Assembly (NCBI RefSeq): GCF_020615455.1
Contig: NC_059217.1
Location: 33,977,635-34,041,634, forward strand
Direction: 5' to 3'
Source of the DNA: Coregonus clupeaformis
Taxonomy: Eukaryota > Chordata > Actinopteri > Salmoniformes > Salmonidae
DNA: 64,000 nucleotides
The notes under the pieces were generated by a model, which saw only the letters and a program-made list of their open reading frames with translations, had not been told where the DNA came from and did not search any database. This document shows, piece after piece, positions 23,301 through 32,389 of the stretch (positions are counted from its first letter, which is position 1; every line of letters begins with the position of its first letter). The position numbers and the translations under genes were made by a program.

Positions 23301-24360
23301 AGACAGTCTGTTAGATGGTGGGATAGAGACAGTCTGTTAGATGGTGGGATAGAGACAGTCTGTTAGATGGTGGGATAGAGACAGTCTGTTAGATGGTGGG
23401 ATAGAGACAGTCTGTTAGATGGTGGAATAGAGACAGTCTGTTAGATGGTGGGATGGAGACAGTCTGTTAGATGGTGGGATGGATACAGTCTGTTAGATGG
23501 TGGGATAGAGACAGTCTGTTAGATGGTGGGATAGAGACAGTCTGTTAGAGACAGTCTGTTAGATGGTGGGATAGAGACAGTCTGTTAGATGGTGGGATAG
23601 AGACAGTCTGTTAGAGACAGTCTGTTAGATGGTGGGATAGAGACAGTCTGTTAGATGGTGGGATGGAGACAGTATGTTAGAGACAGTCTGTTAGATGGTG
23701 GGATAGAGACAGTCTTTTAGAGACAGTCTGTTAGATGGTGGGATAGAGACAGTCTGTTAGATGGTAGGATAGAGACAGTCTGTTAGAAACAGTCTGTTAG
23801 ATGGTGGGATGGAGACAGTCTGTTAGATGGTGGGATGGAGACAGTCTGTTAGATGGTGGGATGGAGACAGTCTGTTAGAAACAGTCTGTTAGATGGTGGG
23901 ATGGAGACAGTCTGTTAGATGGTGGGATAGAGACAGTCTGTTAGATGGTGGGATAGAGACAGTCTGTTAGATGGTGGGATGGAGACAGTCTGTTAGAAAC
24001 AGTCTGTTAGATGGTGGGATGGAGACAGTCTGTTAGAGACAGTCTGTTAGAAACAGTCTGTTAGATGGTGGGATGGAGACAGTCTGTTAGAAACAGTCTG
24101 TTAGATGGTGGGATAGAGACAGTCTGTTAGATGGTGGGATGGAGACAGTCTGTTAGATGGTGGGATGGAGACAGTCTGTTAGATGGTGGGATAGAGACAG
24201 TCTGTTAGATGGTGGGATGGAGACAGTCTGTTAGAAACAGTCTGTTAGATGGTGGGATAGAGACAGTCTGTTAGATGGTGGGATAGAGACAGTCTGTTAG
24301 AGACAGTCTGTTAGATGGTGGGATAGAGACAGTCTGTTAGATGGTGGGATGGATAGAGAC
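20371..24360. repeat. 4-kb minisatellite of mixed 26-bp and 14-bp units starting at the exon F donor
   Basis: The long unit is GATGGTGGGATAGAGACAGT plus CTGTTA. The short unit, GAGACAGTCTGTTA, is the same without GATGGTGGGATA. The two alternate irregularly for about 4 kb. A late sub-block with GAAACAGTCTGTTA lies at 23780-24240. The first unit overlaps the exon-intron junction (AGTCTGTAAGGTAAGATGG). A second intact copy of TAAGGTAAGATGG sits at the far edge near 24375. Inside the array the donor GGTAA is lost. Confidence 0.96.
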
Positions 24361-24414
24361 ACAGTGGTAGTTGGTAAGGTAAGATGGGGTGACAGGCTAG
24401 TGACAGACTGGATG

Positions 24415-24846
24415 TTAGTTTGTATTTGTATCTATAAAGTATCCCCATTAGCAGCAGCTACTCTTCCTGGGGTCCAGCAAAATTAAGGCAGTTATACATT
24501 TTTAAAACAAAACATTACAATACATTCATAACAGATTTCACAACACATTAAGTGTGTGCCCTCAGGCCTCTACTCTACTACCACATATCTATAACACAAA
24601 ATCCATGTGTACGTGTGTGTATAGTGCGTATGTTATCATGTGTGTGTGTATGCATGTGTCTGTGCCTATGTTTGTGTTGCTTCACAGTCCTGTTCCATAA
24701 GGTGTATTTTTACCTGTTTTTTTAAATCTGATTATTCTGCTGGCATCAGTTACTTGATGTGGAATAGAGTTCCATGTAGTCATGGCTCTATGTAGTACTG
24801 TGCGCCTCCCATAGTCTGTTCTGGACTAATGGACTGTGAAGAGACC
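24415..24846 (-). mobile_element. LINE 3' fragment (same family as 26640-30212)
   Basis: The complement of this stretch matches the end of the LINE at 29190-29400: TCCATGTAGTCATGGCTCTA, ATCAGTTACTTGATGTGG and TTCCTGGGGTCCAGCAAAAT all recur there in the opposite sense. The copy keeps about 230 bp of 3' untranslated sequence that is missing from the plus-strand copy, including a TGTGTG-rich part near 24610-24660. Only the C-terminal codons of the reverse-transcriptase ORF are present. Confidence 0.75.
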
Positions 24847-25314
24847 AAGAGTTGTCAGCTGTCTCCTCATCAGATAGATGCAAAAATCCTCTCCCCTGCC
24901 ATGAGACTTGTCTCTGCCCCTGCTAAGAGATATGTTGCCTTTAGAAGGTCAGCTGGTGATAAAACAATGCTGTTCCAGACTGTTCTACGTTGTAAATACG
25001 GTTCAGTTCACATTACTGACAGAGGAAATGGAAAACCTGAAGGCAAATGAGCTGTTCTACTACGTCGTCAGCAGGACGGTGTTGTATGAGATAGTCAAAC
25101 AGTATCTTCGGCTTCCAGTCTTCCACACACGGTTCCTCAGTATATGTAATATTTTGGTAATAATCTGAGTGGTGTTTCCTGTCGTTAGTCAACAGGGTGT
25201 GTTCATCCTGCAACATAGCATTATGGGGGAAGTTGACGTCAGGTCCAATATTGACTATGCACCCAAGAGGGAAAGAGGTTGGGCCATCCTAGAAATGTTT
25301 TAGTGAAATATAAT
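24847..25314. other. Unassigned intronic sequence
   Basis: No repeat or coding signal that I can name. Short ORFs here lack recognisable motifs. Confidence 0.35.
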
Positions 25315-25450
25315 ATATACAATTTAGCAGACACTTTTCTCCAAAGCGACTTACAGTCATGCATGAATACATTTTTACATTGATGGCCTCGGGAATCGAA
25401 CCCACTATCCTGGCGTTGCAATGCTCTACCAAGATGCATGACAGGGTTAT
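25315..25450 (-). mobile_element. Truncated tRNA-derived SINE
   Basis: The tail TTTAGCAGACACTTTTCTCC and AAAGCGACTTACAGTCATGC is followed by a box-B-like complement GGGAATCGAACCCAC and TGGCGTTGCAATGCTCTACC, an Ala-like tRNA body on the minus strand. The 5' end is lost. Confidence 0.7.
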
Positions 25451-25690
25451 AAATGCTTTGTGAAGCCTCAATTTAATATTATTTATAAGGCCTTTATTAA
25501 GCAGTGCTTATACCACCCTTTATAAAGCACAGGGTTATGTCATATTTAACATAATGGGTTATGTCACATTTGACATTGGTGGTTATGTCACACAGTTATG
25601 CCACATTTATGAACCATGACATAAAGTTATAGATGATTTGTAACACTTATGTAGTGTTTATGAAGGCTTTATGATCCTGTAATAAATAGA
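25450..25690. repeat. MITE-like repeat rich in TTATGTCACA and TTTATAAAG motifs
   Basis: Motifs such as GGCCTTTATTAAGCAGTGCT, GGTTATGTCACA (repeated) and TTATGAAGGCTTTATGA resemble a widespread fish palindromic element. I could not define exact ends, so the boundaries are approximate. Confidence 0.4.
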
Positions 25691-26384
25691 ACAAGTGTCA
25701 GCAGTAGGTGAAGGAAGTTGAACGGGTGTTGGTTGATGACCTCACTAGGTCAGTTAGTCTGAGAACAATGCCTACATTGTTTTCTGTTGGATATTTCCTC
25801 CATCCAGCTTTTCGTTTCTACCTTTTTTTAGATAGCATGTGATTAGTACACAGTCTATTATTCATGAGTTTGGCCATGTGTCTCTGAGACGGGGAAGGAG
25901 AGGAGATGGAAAATATTCCCAGGGAGATTGATACTCACAGGAAATGAGAACCTGAGGCCTGTCTGATGCTAGGGTTTGGCTTAGTGGTTAGTGTTGCCTT
26001 GACACTCCTATAGCATGAGTTATCTGAGACCAGGGTAGATTAACACTGTTTTTCCATCCAGCTCAGATGCAGTTCAGTGGTTGTTGATCTAGACCTACCC
26101 ACTGGGCAAAAAGTGGTTGACTCAACGTTGTTTCATTTCAACCAAAAAATGCAACATGATGATGTTGAATCAATGTGGAAAACTGATTGGAATATAATTT
26201 TTGTTGTTGTTGATTTCATGTTGAATTCACGAATGTAAATCAAAAACTAGACGTTGAACTGACATCTGTGGGTCCTTTAACACCTCAGATCCCAGATCTG
26301 TCTGGGCTTTGTAGCCAACTCCTATGATCGTTGTGACGTGATTAGATATAGATTAGCAGTGTTTTCCATTCAGTTCAGACCCAG
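25690..26384. other. Intronic sequence with one probable interspersed repeat
   Basis: The part around 26095-26290 (CTGGGCAAAAAGTGG, GACTCAACGTTG, GACGTTGAACTGACATC) resembles a common salmonid non-autonomous repeat built on CAACGT motifs. The rest is unassigned and no coding region is supported. Confidence 0.4.
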
Positions 26385-26468
26385 TTAAGACCCAGTTCAG
26401 ACCCAGTTCGGACCCAGTTCAGACCCAGTTCGGACCCAGTTCGGACCCAGTTCGGACCCAGTTCAGCA
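26385..26468. repeat. 15-bp tandem repeat
   Basis: Seven or so units of the form GACCCAGTTCAGACC or GACCCAGTTCGGACC, intronic. Confidence 0.85.
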
Positions 26469-27162
26469 GTTCAGTGGTTAGTGAACTGCAGTATGTATGA
26501 CCTACCTATGGTATATTATCCACTAGTCATGAAAAGATGAGGCCATACCTACAGTGCACTATATATACAAAAGTATGTGGACACCTCTTCAAATGACAAC
26601 TTGGATGGAAAACTCCTATTGGCCATATCTTCAATTTAAGCCTACTAGAAAGTGTGTGCCCTCAGGCCTGGAGGGAAGCAAAAGTCATTCCACTGCCTAA
26701 GAATAGTGAAGCCCCCTTTACTGGCTGAAATAGCCGACCAATCAGCCTGTTACCAACCCTCTGTGTTTGACCAGACACAATGCTATTTTACAGTAAACAA
26801 ATTGACAATAGACTTTCAGCACGCTTATAGGGAAGGACATTCAACAAGCACAGCACTTACACAAATTACTGTTGATTGGCTGAGAGAAATTGATGATAAA
26901 AAGATTGTGGGGGCTGTTTTGTTAGACTTCAGTGCGGCTTTTGACATTATCAATCATAGTCTGCTGCTGGAAAAACCTATGTGTTATGGCTTTACACCCC
27001 CTGCTATATTGTGGATAAAGAGTTACCTGTCTAAGAGAACACAGAGGGTGTTCTTTAATGGAAGCCTCTCCAACATAATCCAGGTAGAGTCAGGCATTCC
27101 CCAGGGCAGCTGTCTGGGCCCCTTACTTTGTTCAATCTTTACTAACGATATGGCACTGGCCT

Positions 27163-28530
27163 TGTACAGTGCCTTCAGAAAGTATTCAGACCCCTTGACT
27201 TTATCCACATTTTGTTACGTTACAGCCTTATTCTGAAATGAATAAATAAATAAAAATCCTCAGCAATCTACACACAATACCGAAAACAGGTTTTGAGAAA
27301 TGATTTACATAAGTATTCAGGCCCTTTGCAATGAGATTCGAAATTGAGTTCAGGTGCATCCTGTTTCCATTTATCATCCTTGAGATGTTTCTACAACTTG
27401 ATTGGAGTCCACCTGTGGTAAATTCAATTGTATGGACATGATTTGGAAAGGCACACAACTGTCTATATAAGGTCCCACAGTTGGCAGGGCATGTCAGAGC
27501 AAAACCAAACCATGAGGTCAAAGGAATTGTCCGTAGAGCTCCGAGACAGGATTGTTTCGAGGCACAGATCTGGGGAAGGGTACCAAAACATTTCTGCAGC
27601 ATTGAAGGTTCACAAGAACACAGTGGCCTCCATCATTCTTAAATTGAATAAGTTTGGAACCACCAAGACTCTTCCTAGAGCTCACCGGCCGACCAAACTG
27701 AGGAATCGGGGCGAAGGTCACTCTGATGGTCACTCTCCTCTGTGGAGATGGGAGAACCTTCCAGAAGGACAACCATCTCTGCAGCACTCCACCAATCAGG
27801 CCTTTATGGTAGAGGGGCCAGACGGAAGCCACTCCTCAGTAAAAGGCACATGACAGCCCGCTTGGAGTTTGCCAAAAGGCACCTAAAGACTCTCAGACCA
27901 TGAGAAACAAGGTTTTCTGGTCTGATGAAACCAAGATCGAACTCTTTGGCCTTAATGCCAAGCGTCACGTCTGGATGAAACCTGGCACCATCCCTACGGT
28001 GAAGCGTGGTGGTGGCAGAATCATGCTGTGGGGATGTTTTTCAGTGGCAGGGACTGGGACACTAGTCAGGATTGAGGCAAAGATGAACGGAGCAAAGTAC
28101 AGAGAGATCGTTGATGACAACCTGCTCCAGAGCGCACAGGACCTCATGATTGGGGTGAAGGTTCACCTTCCGACAGGACAATGACCCTAAGCACACAGCC
28201 AAGACAATGCAGGAGTGGCTTCGGGACAAGTCTCTGAATGTCCTTGAGTGGCTCAGCCAGAGCCCGGACTTGAACCCGATCGAACATCTCTGGAGAGACC
28301 TGAAAATAGCTGTGCAGCGACGCTCCTCATCCAACCTGACAGAGCTTGAGAGGATCTGCAGAGAAGAATGGGAGGGTCTGATTACTTATGTAAATGTAAT
28401 ATTTAAGTTTATTTATTTGTAATAAATATGCAAACAACCTGTTTTTGCTTTGTCATTATGGGGTATTGTGTGTAGATTGATGAGAGAAAAAAACAATTTA
28501 ATCTATTTTAGAATAAGGCTGAAACGTAAC
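27163..28530 (+). mobile_element. Tc1-like element inside the LINE
   Basis: It starts at the terminal repeat AGTGCCTTCAGAAAGTATTC. The transposase reads ELSVELRDRIVSRHRSGEG (helix-turn-helix), then FWSDETKIELFGLNAKRHVW (first catalytic Asp) and GGGRIMLWGCFSVAG. The DNDPKHTAKT block (second Asp) is one frame off, and SPDLNPIEHLWRDLK (third acidic residue) follows. Frameshifts separate at least three ORF pieces (27428-27853, 27900-28184, 28207-28422). The 3' terminal repeat stops short after GGCTGAAACGTAACAA. Confidence 0.88.
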
Positions 28531-29327
28531 AACGTCAGCTACTACAGCGACTGAAATGACTGCAACACTTAACAAAGAGCTGCAGTTAGATTTAGAATGG
28601 GTGGCAAGGAATAAGTTAGTCCTAAATATTTCAACAACTAAAAGCATTGTATTTGGGACAAATCATTCACTAAACCCAAAACTCAACTAAATCTTGTCAT
28701 GAATAATGTGGAAATTGAGCAAGTTTAGGTGACTAAACTGCTTGGAGTATCCATGGATTGTGAACTGTCATGGTCAAAACATATTGATACAACAGTAGCT
28801 AAGATGGGGAGAAGTCTGTCTATAATAAAGCGCTGCTCTGCCTTCTTAACAACACTATCAACAAGGCAGGTCCTACAGGCCCTAGTTTTGTCGCACCTGG
28901 ACAACTGTTCAGTCGTGTGGTCAGGTGCCACAAAGAGGGACTTAGGAAAATTGCTATTGGCTCAGAACAGGCCAGCATGGCTAGCCCTTGGATGTACACC
29001 GAGAGCTAACATGAATAATATGCATGTCAATCTCTCCTGGCTCAAAGTGGAGGAGAGATTGACTTCATCACTACTTGTGTTTATGAGAGGTGTTGACATG
29101 TTGAATACACCAAGCTGTCTGTTTAAACTACTGTCACACAGCTCGGACACCCATGCATACCCCACAAGACATGCCACCAGAGGTCTCTTCACAGTCCCCA
29201 AGTCCAGAACAGACTATGGGAGGTGCACAGTACTACATAGAGCCATGACTACATGGAACTCTATTCCACATCAAGTAACTGATGCAAGCAGTACAATTAT
29301 TTGTATAACTGCCTTAATTTTGCTGGA

Positions 29328-29533
29328 CCCCAGGAAGAGTAGCTGCTGCCTTGGCAGGAACTAATGGGGATCCATAATAAACCCCAGGAAGAGTAGCTGC
29401 TGCCTTGGCAGGAACTAATGGGGATCCATAATAAACCCCAGGAAGAGTAGCTGCTGCCTTGGCAGGAACTAATGGGGATCCATAATAAACCCCAGGAAGA
29501 GTAGCTGCTGCCTTGGCAGGAACTAATGGGGAT
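29328..29533 (+). repeat. Tandem copies of the LINE 3' terminus
   Basis: About four units of roughly 54 bp, each CCCCAGGAAGAGTAGCTGCT, then GCCTTGGCAGGAACTAATGG, then GGATCCATAATAAA. One further unit is separated at 30132-30212. Repeated 3' termini are typical of L2/CR1-type LINEs, but the unit here is unusually long. Confidence 0.85.
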
Positions 29534-30131
29534 TGTGGGGGTCTATTTTCTTATAACTAGATGTGATGACTAGCTTAGAAGGAATGCATTAATGATTAAA
29601 CATAATAGGTTTGTACTGTACTGATATAAATTGTTTCACATAACAAGCTGTGATTCATGTGAGGAACGTTAGGGGGTAGGATGAGATAAGACACAAACAC
29701 TGCCTCTTTGTTGAACTGCCCAAGGACGAGTACAGTAAGGGTGGGAAAGTACTGGGAAACTGTGTCTATGGGTGCTGACTTTCTGGACCAGCTGCAGATA
29801 ACAACTTATGCCTGGCAACAGTGAAGCGCCAAGGGGCTGGGACCAGCCTGTGCGCCAACGATAGGCTGAGTAAGTCTAAACCACGCTCAGTCTCTACTCT
29901 GATTGGCCAGCAGGGAGCGGGAACTATCTCTGTCAGAGTATTTGAAGAAGAACTTAGAACAATGGATCAGTTCTCTGAGTGCCCTGCGTGGTATTTCAGT
30001 GGACCCGTATATACGAACATCATATTTACCATTGAAGTGTTTTGCATTAATTAAAATACTAGTCTATTTTAGAAGACGTGTATTGACCTCTTTTGTTCCT
30101 AATACCAGATTTGAATTGACGCAACTTATTA
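29534..30131. mobile_element. LTR-like insertion of 598 bp
   Basis: The insert splits a LINE 3' unit. GGAT occurs just before (29530-29533) and just after it (30132-30135), a plausible 4-bp target duplication. It begins TGTGGGGGTC, contains a promoter-like stretch (ATTGGCCAG with AGAGTATTTGAAG downstream) and a possible polyadenylation signal ATTAAA near 30050. It has no ORF. This is consistent with a solo LTR, but the 3' end is not the usual CA, so the class is uncertain. Confidence 0.4.
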
Positions 30132-30495
30132 GGATCCATAATAAACCCCAGGAAGAGTAGCTGCTGCCTTGGCAGGAACTAATGGGGATCCTTAATAAAT
30201 ACTAATACAAATGAGATATTCGACAATCAGGTGTCCACATACTTTTGGTAACGTAGTGTATATCCTGGCTTAACGCCTGCATAGTTGGAGTTATACAGCA
30301 AAAATGTATCTGACTCCAGGATTAGAAGTGTTTTTCATTCAGCACAGTTCAGTGGTTGATGAACCATAGGCTTATAGTGCTGAACTAGGCCTGGTAATAT
30401 CCACACTAACACTCCCCACATCCCACAGATTCCAGTCAGTCCCACGACCAGCTGTGACAGCACCTTTTGTGTTTATTGTACTGCAGTACAAGGCC

Positions 30496-30980
30496 TTCTA
30501 GCAGCCCAGCTCTGTCTAGCAGCCCAGCTCTGTCTAGCAGCCCAGCTCTGTCTAGCAGCCCAGCTCTGTCTAGCAGCCCAGCTTGTCTAGCAGCCCAGCT
30601 CTGTCTAGCAGCCCAGCTCTGTCTAGCAGCCCAGCTCTGTCTAGCAGCCCAGCTCTGTCTAGCAGCCCAGCTCTGTCTAGCAGCCCAGCTCTGTCTAGCA
30701 GCCCAGCTCTGTCTAGCAGCCCAGCTCTGTCTAGCAGCCCAGCTCTGTCTAGCAGCCCAGCTCTGTCTAGCAGCCCAGCTCTGTCTACAGCCCAGCTCTG
30801 TCTAGCAGCCCAGCTCTGTCTACAGCCCAGCTCTGTCTAGCAGCCCAGCTCTGTCTAGCAGCCCAGCTCTGCCTAGCAGCCCAGCTCTGTCTAGCAGCCC
30901 AGCTCTGTCTAGCAGCCCAGCTCTGTCTAGCAGCCCAGCTCTGTCTAGCAGCCCAGCTCTGTCTAGCAGCCCAGCTCTGC
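30496..30980. repeat. 18-bp minisatellite, about 27 units
   Basis: The unit is AGCAGCCCAGCTCTGTCT, with a few units shortened by three bases. It contains the palindromic AGCT core. The open frames across it encode only repeated dipeptide-like strings and are not genes. Confidence 0.95.
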
Positions 30981-31267
30981 TGTTTGTTTGAGAAGACACA
31001 TTACTGTAGATACTGGAATGTAGGCCAACCATGCCACCTGTGAATCTTGAAGGCCACTAACATTCTAGCTACAGTACGTTATGTGAAGAGATGTGAACCA
31101 GGAACAGAACCATCTGTGCAGATGAACACTACATGGCTTTCAAAGACTACACTTCCACTGTGAGACATCTGTCTTGGTTCCATGTTTGTTACTGGTCCGA
31201 TTAAAGGGGTCACAGTTCTGGAAGCATTGAAATGAAGACCTTTGTTTGGCTTGGTTCTTCTTCAGTT
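30981..31267. other. Short unique intronic stretch
   Basis: No recognised element. It separates two minisatellites in the intron before exon G. Confidence 0.4.
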
Positions 31268-31655
31268 TCTTTGTTCTGATGATGTCATCATTGTGCAGGT
31301 GTATGAAGGAGGTTTGTTCTGATGATGTCATCATTTTGCAGGTGTATGAAGGAGGTTTGTTCCGATGATGTCATCATTGTGGAGGTGTATGAAGGAGGTT
31401 TGTTCTGATGATGTCATCATTGTGGAGGTGTATGAAGGAGGTTTGTTCTGATGATGTCATCATTGTGGAGGTGTATGAAGGAGGTTTGTTCTGATGATGT
31501 CATCATTGTGCAGGTGTATGAAGGAGGTTTGTTCTGATGATGTCATCATTGTGCAGGTGTATGAAGGAGGTTTGTTCTGATGATGTCATCATTGTGCAGG
31601 TGTATGAAGGAGGTTTGTTCTGATGACGTCATCGTTGTGCAGGTGTATGAAGGTT
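31268..31655. repeat. 43-bp minisatellite, 9 units, resembling the start of exon G
   Basis: Each unit has TTTGTTCTGATGATGTCATC followed by ATTGTGCAG and GTGTATGAAGGAGG. The genuine exon G junction reads GATGTCATTCTACAG then GTGGATGAAGGTGG. The unit is thus a diverged copy of the last intron bases and first exon bases. Three central units have TGTGGAG in place of TGTGCAG. Confidence 0.92.
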
Positions 31656-32040
31656 TGTTGTTGATGATGATGATGGTGGTGATGATGATGGTGGTGGTGA
31701 GGATGATGATGGTGGTGGTGAGGATGATTGTGATGATGGTGGTGGTGAGGATGATGGTAGTGGTGAGGATGATGGTGGTGGTGAGGATGATGGTAGTGGT
31801 GAGGATGATGATGATGGTGGTGGTGAGGATGATTGTGATGATGGTGGTGGTGAGGATGATTGTGATGATGGTGGTGGTGATGGTGGTGGTGAGGATGATG
31901 GTGGTGGTGGTGAGGATGATTGTGATGATGGTGGTGATGATGGTGGTGGTGAGGATGATGGTGGTGGTGAGGATGATGGTGATGATGGTGGTGATGATGA
32001 TAATGTCGATGATGATGGTGATGATGGTGGTGATGTCATT
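31656..32040. repeat. GAT/GGT-rich imperfect trinucleotide repeat
   Basis: Runs of GATGATGGTGGTGGTGAG and related triplet motifs without interruption up to six bases before exon G. It takes the place of an ordinary polypyrimidine tract, so exon G depends on the short ATTCTACAG acceptor. Confidence 0.92.
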
Positions 32041-32046
32041 CTACAG

Positions 32047-32225
32047 GTGGATGAAGGTGGTTCTAAGCGGTTCTTCCAGAACATGTGGACGTCATTCCTG
32101 AAGGCTCGGCTGGTTTGTGGGATTCCCAACGAGTCGCTCTACTTCAACCGTCTCCAAGACATCTTCGTGCTCCACGCGGAGGAATGGAGGGACTCACAAG
32201 TGTATGCTCTGTTCACTAGCAGCTG
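32047..32225 (+). CDS. sema7a: sema7a exon G (Sema domain)
   Basis: The acceptor is TCATTCTACAG and the donor AGCTG/GTGAGA. Fifty-nine codons plus two bases give VDEGGSKRFFQNMWTSFLKA, RLVCGIPNESLYFNRLQDIF and EEWRDSQVYALFTSSW. This corresponds to human KWNTFLKAMLVCSD, FNRLQDVFLL and WRDTRVYGVFSNPW. The acceptor is weak in pyrimidines. The human RGD sequence at the start of this region is not present (here K then VDE). Confidence 0.95.
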
Positions 32226-32389
32226 GTGAGAAGATTCTGCTGTCTCTCTTATCTCCCAGCAGCTACTGTACATATGCATTCTCCCAATGCTCCAAGTTCT
32301 AAACTACTAAGTCACTGGAGTGGTATTCTGACTTGAGATCTGCGCGCTTACCTCAGATTTTCAAGCAAGTCTCCCACTGACGTCAATAA

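Larger units (their letters stand above)
26640..30212 (+). pseudogene. 5'-truncated LINE (L2/Rex1-type) reverse transcriptase, interrupted
   Basis: The first part (26652-27160) encodes FQHAYREGHSTSTALTQI, VGAVLLDFSAAFDIINHSLL and VESGIPQGSCLGPLL. These are reverse-transcriptase motifs of non-LTR retrotransposons, with the first catalytic aspartate in LLDFSAAFD. A Tc1 copy at 27163-28530 interrupts it before the YADD block, which is not seen. The C-terminal part resumes at about 28540 with LLGVSMDCELSWSKHID, LSHLDNCSVVWSGATK and similar. The 3' end is GGACCCCAGGAAGAGTAGCT with a tandem tail, and the last bit resumes at 30132 beyond an LTR-like insertion. Stops and insertions make it inactive. 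Confidence 0.85.
26557..30258. mobile_element. Outer Tc1-type element split by a LINE (nested insertion)
   Basis: The left terminal repeat at 26557-26597 (AAAAGTATGTGGACACCTCT) and the right terminal repeat at 30225-30258 (CAGGTGTCCACATACTTTTG) are inverted copies of the same Tc1 end, as in the element at 16308. Between them almost nothing of the transposon remains. The interval is filled by a LINE, which itself holds another Tc1 and an LTR-like insertion. Confidence 0.7.

Noticed and set aside
30428..30520. Possible extra sema7a exon after the acceptor-like CATCCCACAG
   Set aside because: Exons F and G join directly in phase 0 and cover the expected protein. The sequence here has no semaphorin similarity and runs into a minisatellite.
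31629..32129. Serine/proline-rich 166-codon minus-strand frame overlapping exon G
   Set aside because: It is the antisense of the triplet repeat plus exon G. Exon G on the plus strand has clear semaphorin homology and splice sites.
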